Shown here: one piece after another, positions 25,008-34,679 of the stretch
Layout: every line of letters starts with the position of its first letter
Numbering within the stretch: position 1 is the stretch's first letter
Assembly (NCBI GenBank): GCA_023421955.1
Contig: JAEZSE010000012.1
Location: 1 to 64,000, forward strand
DNA from: Bacillota bacterium
GTDB taxonomy: Bacteria; Bacillota; Clostridia; Christensenellales; UMGS416
Reading direction: 5' to 3'
DNA: 64,000 nt
The notes under the pieces: model-generated
Told to the model about the DNA's origin: nothing
Database searches by the model: none
What the model saw: only the letters and a program-made list of their open reading frames with translations
Made by a program: the position numbers and the translations under genes

Positions 25008-26903
25008 TCACGCCATCTCTGGCCCTTCCTTCATGAGCTCGGCGAACTCCTCGCCGGTGATCTTTTCCTTTTCGAGCAGTTTGTCAATGATCCGCTGCAG
25101 CTTGTCCAGGTTGCCGGACACGATATCGGCGGCCCTGCGCTCGGCACTGCCCAACAGCCTGTGGATCTCCGCGTCTATCTTGGCGGAGAGCTGCTCGGAA
25201 TACTCACGGGTGCGGCCGAAGCTTGCGCCTACGAAAATTTCCTTATCCTCGGCCAGATAGATCGGCCCCAACTCATCGCTCATGCCGTATTCGGTGATCA
25301 TCCTGCGGGCCAGATCGCTGGCATGCTTGAGATCACCCTGCGCACCGGTGGTGATGTCACCCAGCAGGATGCGCTCGGCCACATGGCCGCCCATCGACAC
25401 GGCGATATCGCCCATCAGCTTGGTCTTGGTGCGATAGTGGAACTCCTCGTTGGGCAGCATCTGTGTGTATCCACCAGCCATGCCGCGGGGGATGATCGAG
25501 ACTTCCTGCACCGGGTCGGTGCCGGGCACCAGATAGGCCACCAGCGCGTGGCCGGCTTCATGGCAGGCCACCAGCTTGCGGTCAAGCTCGGTCACTTTCT
25601 TGCTCTTCTTTTCCGGGCCCATCGCCACGCGGTTGATCGCCTCGGTGATCTCAGCCATCGTAATCGTTTTTCGGTTGCCACGGGCCGCCAGGATGGCTGC
25701 CTCGTTCATTACGTTTTCCAAATCAGCGCCGGTGAACATCGGCGTCATCTTCGCGATGACCTCCAGGTTCACATCGGGCGCCAGGGGCTTGCCACGGGAA
25801 TGCACCTTCAGCACAGCCTCGCGGCCCTTCACATCGGGATAATTCACGGTGACCTGCCGGTCAAAGCGGCCGGGCCGCAGCAACGCCGGATCCAGGATAT
25901 CCGGCCGGTTGGTGGCGGCCAAGATGATGATGCCCTCGTTAATGTTGAAGCCGTCCATTTCGACGAGCAGCTGGTTCAACGTCTGCTCGCGCTCGTCATG
26001 ACCGCCGCCCAGGCCTGCGCCGCGATGGCGGCCCACAGCGTCAATCTCATCGATGAACACAATGCACGGCGTGTTGCGCTTGGCACGTTCAAACAAATCG
26101 CGCACGCGGGACGCGCCTACGCCCACATATAGCTCCACAAAATCCGAGCCGGAAATCGTGAAGAACGGCACACCAGCCTCGCCGGAAACAGCCCTTGCCA
26201 GCAGCGTCTTGCCCGTGCCGGGAGGGCCCACCAGCAGCACACCCTTGGGGATGCGGGCGCCCAGCTCCATGAACTTCTGGGGGTTCTTCAAAAACTCGAC
26301 GATCTCCGCCAGCTCTTCCTTTTCCTCATCGGCACCGGCCACGTCCACAAAGGTGACGGTGCGCTGGTTGCCCTCCACCATCGTGGCGCGGCTCTTGCCA
26401 AAGCTCATCGCCTTGTTGGCGCTGCCCTGCATCTGGCGCATAAACAGGAAATACATCGCCCCGATAATCACCAGCGTGATCAGATAGGGCAGCAGCATCG
26501 TCAGCCAAGATTCCTTGGGCAGCGGCAGGTATTTTAACCCGAACGTCCAGTCGTTCTTGGTGATTTCTTCTGCCTTCTTGTTGGTCTTGGCGGCATAGAT
26601 GCCGTTGATATCCTTCTCATAATCCTTGGGCAGCTGGGTCTTAAAATCATAAGTGGCCTTGGGGAAGTCTGCGTCGGCAACCTTGGTGTCTGATTTAAGA
26701 CCCACCAGGACGCCATCTTCTTCCACAATGTTGACAATCTTGACGCCATCCGCCTTGACTTTGTCTAAAAACTCGCGATAAGAAATGTCCTTCTTCTCGC
26801 CTTTGCTTGCTCCCAGGTTGCCCGATACAAAAACGGACATCACAACCACAACGGCGATGATACCGATCAACAAGATCAACCCGCGGGCGAATGAATTCTT
26901 CAC
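25008..26903 (-). CDS. ftsH: ATP-dependent zinc metalloprotease FtsH
   Basis: 631 residues, normal length. Two membrane helices flank an outer domain (LILLIGIIAVVVVMSVFVSG ~8-28; LLPYLITLVIIGAMYFLFM ~140-155). The AAA domain has Walker A GPPGTGKTLL (~225-234), Walker B CIVFIDEIDAVG and the second region of homology RPGRFDRQV. The M41 protease domain has HEAGH (~445). GTG start with AGGAGGAT 9 nt upstream. A good promoter lies upstream. It performs membrane protein quality control. Confidence 0.97.
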   Translation of the reverse strand: MKNSFARGLILLIGIIAVVVVMSVFVSGNLGASKGEKKDISYREFLDKVKADGVKIVNIVEEDGVLVGLKSDTKVADADFPKATYDFKTQLPKDYEKDINGIYAAKTNKKAEEITKNDWTFGLKYLPLPKESWLTMLLPYLITLVIIGAMYFLFMRQMQGSANKAMSFGKSRATMVEGNQRTVTFVDVAGADEEKEELAEIVEFLKNPQKFMELGARIPKGVLLVGPPGTGKTLLARAVSGEAGVPFFTISGSDFVELYVGVGASRVRDLFERAKRNTPCIVFIDEIDAVGRHRGAGLGGGHDEREQTLNQLLVEMDGFNINEGIIILAATNRPDILDPALLRPGRFDRQVTVNYPDVKGREAVLKVHSRGKPLAPDVNLEVIAKMTPMFTGADLENVMNEAAILAARGNRKTITMAEITEAINRVAMGPEKKSKKVTELDRKLVACHEAGHALVAYLVPGTDPVQEVSIIPRGMAGGYTQMLPNEEFHYRTKTKLMGDIAVSMGGHVAERILLGDITTGAQGDLKHASDLARRMITEYGMSDELGPIYLAEDKEIFVGASFGRTREYSEQLSAKIDAEIHRLLGSAERRAADIVSGNLDKLQRIIDKLLEKEKITGEEFAELMKEGPEMA

Positions 26904-26955
26904 TATTCAGATCCTCCTGAGACTGTGCTTACAATGGGTAACACCATAGTAAAAA

Positions 26956-26984
26956 ATTATAGCATGCCTCATATTGCCACGCAA
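26956..26984 (-). promoter_or_regulatory. ftsH promoter
   Basis: On the minus strand -35 TTGCGT (26979-26984) and perfect -10 TATAAT (26956-26961) are 17 bp apart, about 50 bp before the GTG start. Confidence 0.7.
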
Positions 26985-27097
26985 CCAGAACGGATCGCAA
27001 TTTAGGCGAAATTAAGGTGTTTCACCCTCTGCGGCCCGATACGGAGCATGTTTTGATTTATTATAATATCAATTGGCTGCCCGTTCGGTGAGTTATG

Positions 27098-28873
27098 TTA
27101 CGAAACCGCACCGACGCGCTCTGCCAACGCCGCAAACTCCTCCGCTTTGCCGCGGATCACATCCAGTGATTTTCGCCAGAACGCCCTGTCGCGCACGTCG
27201 ATGCCCACCGAGGCGCACACGGTGGCTATGTCTCCGCTGCCTGTGGCTGCCAGGAGCTTATCGTAGACAGGCAGGAAGGATTCTCCTTGCTCCTTGTAGA
27301 GGCCATAGACGCCCAACCCAAACAACAGGCCAAAGGCATAGGGGAAGTTGTAGAAGTTCACGCCCATGTAGTAATGCCCCTTGCAAAGCCACATATAGGG
27401 GTGTAGCAGGCTTTGGTCCAGCCCGTCTCCATAAGCGCGGCGCTGGGCGTCCAGCATGATTTCCTTGAGGTCCTCGGCGCTCATCGTGCCGCTTTCCCTG
27501 CGGCGGAACACCTCTGTCTCAAAGTAATAGCGGCTCAGGATATCCACCACCACCTGGGTGCTTTCCATAAGCTCCGATTCCAGCAACGCCAGCTTCTCCC
27601 CCTCATCGGCGGCGTTTTCGATCGCCTTGCCATATAGGAACGTCTCATTGAAGATGGAAGCTGTCTCGGCAAGCTGCATCGGATAGTCGGTGTTGAGCAC
27701 GCTGACACCCTGCATGCAATGGCCGTGGTAGCCATGGCCCAGCTCGTGGGCCAGCGTGGAGACGGCGTTGAAGCTGCCGTTGAAGTTGGAGAGGATGCGG
27801 GGCTGGCCGATGGCATGGATGGAGTCGCAGAACGCGCCGCCGGTCTTGCCCTCGCGGGGCTCAGTGTCCAGCCACTCATGGGCAAAGGCACTGTCAATGA
27901 ATTCGGCCATCTTGCTGCTGAAGCCGCGGAATGACTCCACAAGATAAGCCCGCGCTTCCTCCAGCGTGTAGGACTTCGACGCGTTGCCAACCGGTGCAAA
28001 CAGGTCGTAAAACGGCAGGCTGCCCTTCCCAAGAAGCTTGGCCTTGGCCTTGAGGTAGCTCCGGAAGACCGGCAGGCTCTCCTCCATCGCGCCGATCATC
28101 GCGTCCAGCGTGGCGCGGTCCATGCGGGAGGTGAAGAGCGTCTGCTCCAGCGGCGAGGCAAACCCCCGCATACGGCATTTGGCGATCACCTCGCCCTTGA
28201 TGCCGTTGAGGCATGCGGCCACTGCCTTGTCCACCTTGGCGTAGCATTTGAGCTCCGCTTCATAAGCCTTGCGGCGCACATCGGCATTTTGATCATAAGC
28301 AAGGTTGCGCACCATCGGCAGCGTGAGCTGCTTGGTTTCGCCATCCAGCTCCAGTTCGGCGGTTACGGTGCTGGTTAGCGTGTTTTGCAGGTTTGACCAG
28401 GCTTGCGAGCCGGTGATCTCCATCAGCGACAACGCCTTTTCCACATCGGCAGAGAGCATGTAGCGGGCGGTGGCCTGGTTCTCCAGGAGGAAGAACTCAT
28501 ATTCCTTCAACGCCGGCTCCGATGCGATGACGGTGCCGAGACCATCACCCAGGCTGCCCAGGTATTGCCGGAACAGCGTGACTGCCGGCACCGACTCTGC
28601 GTCGGTGGCCATCAGTTTTTCAATCCAAGCCTGCGCGTCGGAGTTCTCCGCCTCTACCGATTGGATCAAAAAGCAGTAGGCAGCCGCGCGGCGCAGCACC
28701 AGCTGGTATCGCTCCAGCAGCTTCACCACGGCGAGCAACTCCTTACCGGAGCTGCCGGCCAGGCTTGTGCATGCCCTGTTCAATTCTTCAGCCAGCGATT
28801 CCACTGCTTTACAGTCCGACCGGAATTCGGGGCTTTCGAACGAGGGATAGATATCATCCAGGTTCCAGCGCAT
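27098..28873 (-). CDS. pepF: oligoendopeptidase F (M3B)
   Basis: 591 residues. The thermolysin-type zinc site is in TLAHELGHGYHGHCMQ (~373-388) with the second-shell Glu in ETASIFNETFLYG (~400). The N-terminal helical region (MRWNLDDIYPSFESPEF) and the C-terminal LHPYMWLCKGHYYMGVNFYNF are characteristic of PepF. It cleaves short peptides in the cytoplasm. CAGGAGG lies 6 nt before ATG 28873. It starts shortly after mrp-side genes end on the same strand but mrp is downstream; a 30-bp gap separates it from mrp, which lies upstream in transcription order. Confidence 0.95.
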   Translation of the reverse strand: MRWNLDDIYPSFESPEFRSDCKAVESLAEELNRACTSLAGSSGKELLAVVKLLERYQLVLRRAAAYCFLIQSVEAENSDAQAWIEKLMATDAESVPAVTLFRQYLGSLGDGLGTVIASEPALKEYEFFLLENQATARYMLSADVEKALSLMEITGSQAWSNLQNTLTSTVTAELELDGETKQLTLPMVRNLAYDQNADVRRKAYEAELKCYAKVDKAVAACLNGIKGEVIAKCRMRGFASPLEQTLFTSRMDRATLDAMIGAMEESLPVFRSYLKAKAKLLGKGSLPFYDLFAPVGNASKSYTLEEARAYLVESFRGFSSKMAEFIDSAFAHEWLDTEPREGKTGGAFCDSIHAIGQPRILSNFNGSFNAVSTLAHELGHGYHGHCMQGVSVLNTDYPMQLAETASIFNETFLYGKAIENAADEGEKLALLESELMESTQVVVDILSRYYFETEVFRRRESGTMSAEDLKEIMLDAQRRAYGDGLDQSLLHPYMWLCKGHYYMGVNFYNFPYAFGLLFGLGVYGLYKEQGESFLPVYDKLLAATGSGDIATVCASVGIDVRDRAFWRKSLDVIRGKAEEFAALAERVGAVS

Positions 28874-28903
28874 GGAAGCCTCCTGTTTTCTTGATTTGCT
28901 CAG

Positions 28904-29698
28904 TTATTGCAGCAGGATGGTGGCGGCGATGTCCATTGCGGCGTCCGTTTCGGTGTTGCCCTTCTCCAGGCCCTTCAGAAACGGCAGCTCGGCAAGCAAT
29001 GGCAGGCCTTCGGCAGCCAGCGCATCGCGGGCGCTCGCGTCGTCAAACAGCGGCACCTTGTCACCGCAGGCGCATTTGGCGTAGACCATGTTTTGCACCA
29101 CGCCCAGCACCGGCACATCCAGCTTGCGGGCCATGTTGAGCGCCTTCTTCACGATCATGGAGACCATGCTGTCCGCAACACTGACCAGCACCACGCCGGA
29201 AACAGGCAGGCTTTGCAGCACCGTGAGCGCCACGTCGCCGGTGCCCGGCGGCAGGTCGATCAACAGAACGTCCAACTTGCCCCAGAACACATCCTTCCAG
29301 AACTGGGTGACCACACCGGTGATCACCGGCCCGCGCCAGATCACCGGCTGATCCTCGCTTTCGAGCAGCAGGTTCAGGCTCATGGCCGGGATGCCGTATT
29401 CATCCTCCGGCGGCAGCAACCCGAACATGCCATTGTCCACCGTCTTGCCCTGCACACCCATAAGCCTTGGGATGCTGGGGCCGGTGATGTCGGCGTCCAT
29501 CACGCCCACATTGAGGCCTTGGCGCTTCATTGCCCGGGCCAGCAGCGCCGTGACGGTGGATTTGCCCACGCCGCCCTTGCCGCTCATCACGGCGATTACC
29601 TTTCCGATTTGATTATTCTCATTGTTCTCAACGCCGCAATGTGACTGCTTGTCCGGCGAGCACTTGCCGCTGTTGGCACATCCTGCACAGTGGGACAT
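28904..29698 (-). CDS. mrp: Mrp/NBP35 family Fe-S cluster carrier ATPase
   Basis: 264 residues. The N-terminus is cysteine-rich (CAGCANSGKC; HCGVENNENN), as in NBP35-type proteins with an N-terminal iron-sulfur site. The deviant Walker A motif is VMSGKGGVGKST (~36-47), then DADITGPS and VLLIDLPPGTGD. Near the C-terminus CAC in YAKCACGDK (~205) replaces the usual CPxC bridge, two residues closer than normal. It is expected to carry or transfer Fe-S clusters in the cytosol. GGGAGGC precedes ATG 29698; pepF follows 30 bp downstream. Confidence 0.9.
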   Translation of the reverse strand: MSHCAGCANSGKCSPDKQSHCGVENNENNQIGKVIAVMSGKGGVGKSTVTALLARAMKRQGLNVGVMDADITGPSIPRLMGVQGKTVDNGMFGLLPPEDEYGIPAMSLNLLLESEDQPVIWRGPVITGVVTQFWKDVFWGKLDVLLIDLPPGTGDVALTVLQSLPVSGVVLVSVADSMVSMIVKKALNMARKLDVPVLGVVQNMVYAKCACGDKVPLFDDASARDALAAEGLPLLAELPFLKGLEKGNTETDAAMDIAATILLQ

Positions 29699-29776
29699 GA
29701 TTGCCTCCCATTTTGTTCCAAGTCTTTATACTATAAGTCTGGCGTTGGTAGTTTGTCAAACGGGCGGAGGAGTATC

Positions 29777-30259
29777 CTATTCCACCCGCACATTGCCCTC
29801 AAACCCAAGTTCATTCATCACCCTGCGGATGCGCATTGCTTTGGCGCGGTTGAACACCTTCTCCCGCTCAAACAACCAGTGGGCCAGCACGTCGGCATCC
29901 TTCAGGCATTCCTCCAGCGAGCCATCGATGGCTTCCTTGTCGCTGTGGCGCAGGATCATACGGGTGATGTCGTCCCGCTCGGCAGCTTCATAACCGGGGA
30001 TCGCTGCCAGGATCCGGGCGGCATCCGCCGCGCCATGCAGAGCATGGTCGGCCTCCTCGCCAGTGCGCACCGAATAAATGTCGTGCAGCAAGCCCGCCGC
30101 GGCGCAAGTGCCGGCATCCAAACCCCGGCGCGAAGCCAACAGCGCCGCCGCCTGCGACACACCATAAAGGTGCGACCAGCCTTCCGATTGTATGGCCAGG
30201 TCAGTTTGTTGAAACAAGACGCCATTCACGGCGTTACGCAGCTCATTCAGTTTCCCCAT
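29777..30259 (-). CDS. HD-domain protein
   Basis: 160 residues. The HD signature appears as H (GWSHLYGVSQ ~30), HD in AAGLLHDIYSVRTGE (~57-70), and a later D in LKDADVLAHWLFE (~125). Such phosphohydrolases act on nucleotides or phosphorylated small molecules. GGAGGGC precedes ATG 30259. It lies 27 bp after the MutS-like gene, so is probably co-transcribed. No effector domain is attached, so the substrate is open. Confidence 0.82.
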   Translation of the reverse strand: MGKLNELRNAVNGVLFQQTDLAIQSEGWSHLYGVSQAAALLASRRGLDAGTCAAAGLLHDIYSVRTGEEADHALHGAADAARILAAIPGYEAAERDDITRMILRHSDKEAIDGSLEECLKDADVLAHWLFEREKVFNRAKAMRIRRVMNELGFEGNVRVE

Positions 30260-30286
30260 ATGCCCTCCATTGTGTTGATAGGAATA

Positions 30287-31990
30287 CTATTGACCGCCTG
30301 ACCGGCCATATTCACCGGCAACTGCCCACCGGCCGGTTTTTTCAAAAATCTCCAGCCTCCGGTTGGCGGCAGCCACAAGCTCGCCGCCATACCCCAGAAG
30401 CTCCAACAATCTGATCGCATTGCGGCTTTGGGAGCGGCCAGCCCGGATCTTGTAGTCAAAGCGGATCGTGCCGCCTTCAACAGTCTCGGTGAAGTGCATG
30501 TTTTCATACACACCATCCAGGATGTGGGTGAGCTCGATGTCGTGCGTCGCAGCAAGGCACAGGCAATTCTGCCGGGAAAACTGCAGCAGCGCCTCGCTGG
30601 CCGCCGCGATGCGTTCGCCGGTGTTGGTGCCGCGCAGCACCTCGTCAACGATGCACAGGCAGGGCGTGCCGTCATCGAGACTGTCCAGCATGCGCTTCAA
30701 GGTCTTGATCTCCGTGATAAAGTAGCTTTCATCCCGGAAAAGGTCGTCCCGCAGCGCCATGGAGGTGTAGACGCGGAAGAAGCTGCCCTGCCAACTGGCT
30801 GCCGAGGCGGTGCAGAGGCTCTGGGCCAGCACGGCGTTCAATGTCACCGCCTTCAGAAAGGTCGATTTGCCGGTGGCATTGGAGCCGGTGAGCAACAGGT
30901 TGCAGTGAAGCGCCGCATCATTGGGCACAGCACCCTTGAGCAACGGGTGCGTCATGGCCTCAAATACAAGACTTGCGTGATCCGCCCCGGTCTCCAGCTC
31001 CGGCTCACACCATTGCGGCAATGTTTCACGCCAACTGGCCGTGGCGATCAACGCATCCACCGTGCCAACAAAGCGGCAGGCCTCCAGGATCTCCTCCCGG
31101 TGGCGGGCAATCGCCCGCGCAAGCCGGTAGTAGCTGATCAACTCCAGCAGGAAGAACAGCTTGAAATAGAGGAGCGCATCGGCGGAGCCATAGGCACTGC
31201 TGTAAAACACCTGCAGATTGCTGCGCAGAATGCTCCTGAGAGGCTTTAGCAGCGTTGCCATGCGTTCTGACTCCTCCTCAAGCCCCGGCACGCCAGCTTG
31301 CACGACACGCCGGGCGGTATTGAGCAGCGGCGGGATCTGTTGTGTGAGGTTGAGATAGCTGCCGATTGCGGCGCGGGCGCGCATCGCGATGATCACATTG
31401 ACGATGGCCAGAAGCATGGCAGGGAAAATGGCGGCCATCACGCCGCAAAGGCTTAGCACTATGGCCAGCACAAACCCGGCGCTCAGCGCCACACAACCAA
31501 CCAGCCGGGAAGCCCGATACCAATCGCCAGAAAACAGGCCCTGCAAATCCACCGAGCCGTCCCGGCCAAGGTCATACAACATACCCTTCAGGCGCTCGCG
31601 GCCCTTGGAATCCTCTGTTGCCCAGGCAATGAGTTTGCTCCGTTTCTCCAGTTCTGCCGGATCGGTGAGTGGCATGCGCAGCATCGCATAAAGCATGTGG
31701 TCACCGGCGTCGGTGAGCGTATGGTTGGCCCGTTCATATAGTTTATCCATGTCCAGATCGTTCCAGGTGGTGCTGTCTACGGCAAAATCGCCGGCCAGTA
31801 GTGATGCCTGGCTGCGGATATGGATCATTTCATTGGGGGTGTATTTCCGGTCAACCGGCTCCCCCCACTGGCGCACAAGCCAGCGGCGGCGCCGCGCGCT
31901 TTGCGTGCGGCGCACAAAAACAGATACAATAATCGCCCCCAGGATCAGGGCAGCGATCAGCAACACATAGGCATAGGTGGATTGCGGCAT
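30287..31990 (-). CDS. membrane-associated MutS-like ATPase
   Basis: 567 residues. The N-terminus has a membrane helix (YVLLIALILGAIIVSVFV) and a hydrophobic pair lies at ~165-205 (AGFVLAIVLSLCGVM; LLAIVNVIIAM). The C-terminal MutS ATPase domain has Walker A TGSNATGKSTFLKAV (~365-379), Walker B CIVDEVLRGTNTGER and the ATHDIEL helix. There is no mismatch-recognition domain I and no Smr tail. Unlike MutS1 or MutS2, it looks like a MutS-family protein fixed to the membrane. AGGAGGC precedes ATG 31990. Role unknown; unlikely to be classical mismatch repair. Confidence 0.82.
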   Translation of the reverse strand: MPQSTYAYVLLIAALILGAIIVSVFVRRTQSARRRRWLVRQWGEPVDRKYTPNEMIHIRSQASLLAGDFAVDSTTWNDLDMDKLYERANHTLTDAGDHMLYAMLRMPLTDPAELEKRSKLIAWATEDSKGRERLKGMLYDLGRDGSVDLQGLFSGDWYRASRLVGCVALSAGFVLAIVLSLCGVMAAIFPAMLLAIVNVIIAMRARAAIGSYLNLTQQIPPLLNTARRVVQAGVPGLEEESERMATLLKPLRSILRSNLQVFYSSAYGSADALLYFKLFFLLELISYYRLARAIARHREEILEACRFVGTVDALIATASWRETLPQWCEPELETGADHASLVFEAMTHPLLKGAVPNDAALHCNLLLTGSNATGKSTFLKAVTLNAVLAQSLCTASAASWQGSFFRVYTSMALRDDLFRDESYFITEIKTLKRMLDSLDDGTPCLCIVDEVLRGTNTGERIAAASEALLQFSRQNCLCLAATHDIELTHILDGVYENMHFTETVEGGTIRFDYKIRAGRSQSRNAIRLLELLGYGGELVAAANRRLEIFEKTGRWAVAGEYGRSGGQ

Positions 31991-32157
31991 AACGGCCTCC
32001 TCAGATTTTCTGATTATAGCACAAATGCGGCAAGCCGCACCGGAAACACCCCATAGCGTCGGGATGGGCGGCCGAACCGACGCTTCAGGCGGCCAGGCCT
32101 GTTGCCACGAACCAAAACATGATAAAATGATGATAAATGAAATTGGGAGTTATTTCC

Positions 32158-32694
32158 ATGATTTATCTGGAGCCACTGGATGACCAGGATTTTCAGAACA
32201 TTGCAGGCTGGAATGAAGGTAAGAGCCGGGATTATCTGGTTCAATGGGCCGGGAGCCAGTATGCCTGGCCGCTCACAGCCACATCCCTGAAAGAATTACA
32301 CGCCGGCCATAATATGCCCGGCGCTGCCGAGCACATTTTCCGCGTAATGCTGGATGGAGAAATGATCGGCACGATCATGCTATTGAAATTTGACCCGGCG
32401 GACAATTCTGCTTTTGTAGGCCGGTTCCTGATTGGCGATGCGAAACACCGGGGCAAGGGTTATGGCCGTCAGGCTCTCCAGGAAGTGGCCAGGATCGGTT
32501 TCGAGCAGTTCGGGCTTGCGGCAATCAAGCTGGGCGTGTTTGATTTCAACACGAGCGCGATCCGCTGCTATGAATCACTGGGCTTTGAGACCTATGAAAC
32601 GCAGCCGGACATATGGCAAGGGGAAGACGGCCCCTGGGCCCTGCACCGGATGAAGCTCACCAGTTACCAATGGAAGGCAGTGGAAGGCTGCTGA
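32158..32694 (+). CDS. GNAT family N-acetyltransferase
   Basis: 178 residues from ATG 32158, chosen for GGGAG 8 nt upstream; a start 21 bp earlier has none. The acetyl-CoA loop is GDAKHRGKGYGRQALQEV (~98-115) with the RimI-like LGVFDFNTSAIRCYESLGFE (~130-150). It resembles small GNATs that acetylate protein N-termini or antibiotics; acceptor unknown. The dGTPase-like gene follows after 10 bp, so they are likely co-transcribed. Confidence 0.88.
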   Translation: MIYLEPLDDQDFQNIAGWNEGKSRDYLVQWAGSQYAWPLTATSLKELHAGHNMPGAAEHIFRVMLDGEMIGTIMLLKFDPADNSAFVGRFLIGDAKHRGKGYGRQALQEVARIGFEQFGLAAIKLGVFDFNTSAIRCYESLGFETYETQPDIWQGEDGPWALHRMKLTSYQWKAVEGC

Positions 32695-32704
32695 GGGAGG
32701 GCTT

Positions 32705-33817
32705 ATGTTCAACGCGCTGACTGAGGAGCAGCTCACAGGCAGGATCGTGAGCCGGGGCGAGGATGTGCGCGGCCCCTATTTCCGCGACCAGACAGCCATC
32801 ATCCACTCGATGCCGTTCCGGCGTTTAAAGCACAAAACACAGTTTCTTTTCGCGCCGGAAAACGACCACATCTGCACCCGCATCGAGCATGTGATGCATG
32901 TAGCAACGATCGCCGCCACCGTATGCAAGGGCTTGACCCGCAACGGCTGGGGGCTTGATGGCGAGCTGGCCTACGCCGCCGGCCTGGGTCACGACTTGGG
33001 CCACGCGCCCTTTGGCCACAGCGGCGAGCGGGAGCTGAAGAAAAAGATGAAAGCCTTCCAGCACGAGGCCCACAGCCTCCGCGTGGTGGACTGCCTTGCC
33101 AACAATGGTCGGGGTTTGAATCTCACCTTCGGCGTGCGTGACGCGATCCTCTGCCACAACGGCGAGGTGTTCGAGCAGTATTTGCAACCCGACGGTCTTC
33201 CTATTGATCCGGAAGAAAAAGCGGCCACTGGTGGCTATTCCACCCCCGCGGCCTGGGAGGGCTGCGCGGTGCGCTTTGCGGATAAGATCGCCTATCTGGG
33301 CCGCGATATTGAGGACGCACTGCGCGCCAACCTCATCAAACCCGAAGACCTGCCCCACGGCCTGAGCGCCGATCTGGAGCAGATGAACGCCAGCCTCATC
33401 AACACATTGGTGGTGGACCTGATTGAGAACTCCCTGAAGACAAACCGCATGGGCTTTTCCGACGAACGGTTTGAGCTCATGCTGGCGCTGCGGGATTTCA
33501 ACTACAAGCGCATCTATTACCACCCGAGGCTGGTGCGTTATCAGCAGTATTGCGCCAAGATCATCGACGGCATTTATGAGCACTTCCTGGAAGGGTTGCA
33601 CAAACTGGGGAGAATCCCGGAGGCATGGGCGCAGGAGGCATTGCCCTGTGACCGGGCGTTTGGTGATTACCTGGCGCGAATGGCATGGTTTTATGACGAG
33701 GAGAATGCGCCTTACAACCGGATCGTGATCGATTATGTGGCCGGCATGACAGACAATTACGCACTGAAGTGCAACCACCAGCTCACGCAGCCTGATCCGA
33801 TTGAGTTTGAGGGGTAA
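32705..33817 (+). CDS. dGTPase-like HD deoxynucleotide triphosphohydrolase
   Basis: 370 residues. Early signature SRGEDVRGPYFRDQTAIIHS and FRRLKHKTQ (~15-45) is that of dGTP triphosphohydrolases. Metal-site residues appear as RIEHVMHV (~60-67) and AGLGHDLGHAPFGHSGE (~93-109), then the later KIAYLGRDIEDA (~197-208). It probably hydrolyses dNTPs to the nucleoside and triphosphate, balancing pools or resisting phage. GAGGGAGG precedes ATG 32705. It shares an operon with the GNAT. Confidence 0.9.
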   Translation: MFNALTEEQLTGRIVSRGEDVRGPYFRDQTAIIHSMPFRRLKHKTQFLFAPENDHICTRIEHVMHVATIAATVCKGLTRNGWGLDGELAYAAGLGHDLGHAPFGHSGERELKKKMKAFQHEAHSLRVVDCLANNGRGLNLTFGVRDAILCHNGEVFEQYLQPDGLPIDPEEKAATGGYSTPAAWEGCAVRFADKIAYLGRDIEDALRANLIKPEDLPHGLSADLEQMNASLINTLVVDLIENSLKTNRMGFSDERFELMLALRDFNYKRIYYHPRLVRYQQYCAKIIDGIYEHFLEGLHKLGRIPEAWAQEALPCDRAFGDYLARMAWFYDEENAPYNRIVIDYVAGMTDNYALKCNHQLTQPDPIEFEG

Positions 33818-33843
33818 ACCGATCAATAATATGAGGCAACAAT

Positions 33844-34641
33844 ATGAAAATAGGTATCAGTCTTGGATACAATATGCTTGATTTGCTATTAACAAAATAC
33901 AATGGATATAGAATTGAGCATATTCAAATAGGCCTTCCTGCTGATGTTGCATCTGTTTCACATGAGATTTCAAACAATATAGAAAAAATAAGTAGAATGC
34001 AACCAGACATAAATATCAGCTTTCATGCATACCCATACAATTTGGCTGAGTGTGTTCCGCAAGTACAAAAAGCATGGTCTGATATGGCTACACAGATAAT
34101 ACACCTTGCAAATCAAACTGGAGCAGTATTCGTAAATTTCCATGCTGGATATGCATTTGATGCAGCAAAAAGGCTGCAGCACAATGCAATGATGAAAGAG
34201 ATTGTACCAGCATTGGAAACCCTTGTAGCTATTGGGGCCCAGAACAATGTAGAAATTCATATTGAGAATGTATATTCTGAGCTTAGGAATAGCGACTTTA
34301 CGAAATTTGGTGACCGATTAACTGACTTTTCAATGTTGTTTGCAAGAATTGAATCATCATTTCTTAAGCTATGCTACGATTATGGCCACGGAAATCTGGA
34401 CGAACACGGAATAGATATACTTCGTAACAACGTCAACCGGCTGGGTAGTGTACATGCGCACGATAATGATCAACTATCAGACATCCATTGGCCGATCGGC
34501 TGCACTGATTTCGGAACAATTGATTGGTATAGTGAAATTCAATTCTTGAAGGAAAACAAATTTCAAGGAGCCTTTATATTGGAAAATGACCCAGATGATC
34601 AATTATTGTCTTTACAATTTTTAAAACAATATCAGCATTAA
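33844..34641 (+). CDS. TIM-barrel sugar isomerase/epimerase-like protein, AT-rich
   Basis: 265 residues of the xylose isomerase/AP endonuclease 2 fold. Conserved pieces are NISFHAYPY (~57-65), VNFHAGYA (~98-105), EIHIENVYSE (~137-146), LCYDYGHGN (~178-186), and VHAHDNDQLSDIHWPIG (~200-216). Such proteins isomerise or epimerise sugars or act on DNA. It is much richer in A+T than neighbours and uses AT-ending codons, a sign of recent transfer. A related but non-identical protein is encoded next. Ribosome site GAGGCAACA precedes ATG 33844. Confidence 0.8.
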   Translation: MKIGISLGYNMLDLLLTKYNGYRIEHIQIGLPADVASVSHEISNNIEKISRMQPDINISFHAYPYNLAECVPQVQKAWSDMATQIIHLANQTGAVFVNFHAGYAFDAAKRLQHNAMMKEIVPALETLVAIGAQNNVEIHIENVYSELRNSDFTKFGDRLTDFSMLFARIESSFLKLCYDYGHGNLDEHGIDILRNNVNRLGSVHAHDNDQLSDIHWPIGCTDFGTIDWYSEIQFLKENKFQGAFILENDPDDQLLSLQFLKQYQH

Positions 34642-34679
34642 CGCTCAACACAAACCTCAGATCACACGGAGGTACTACC

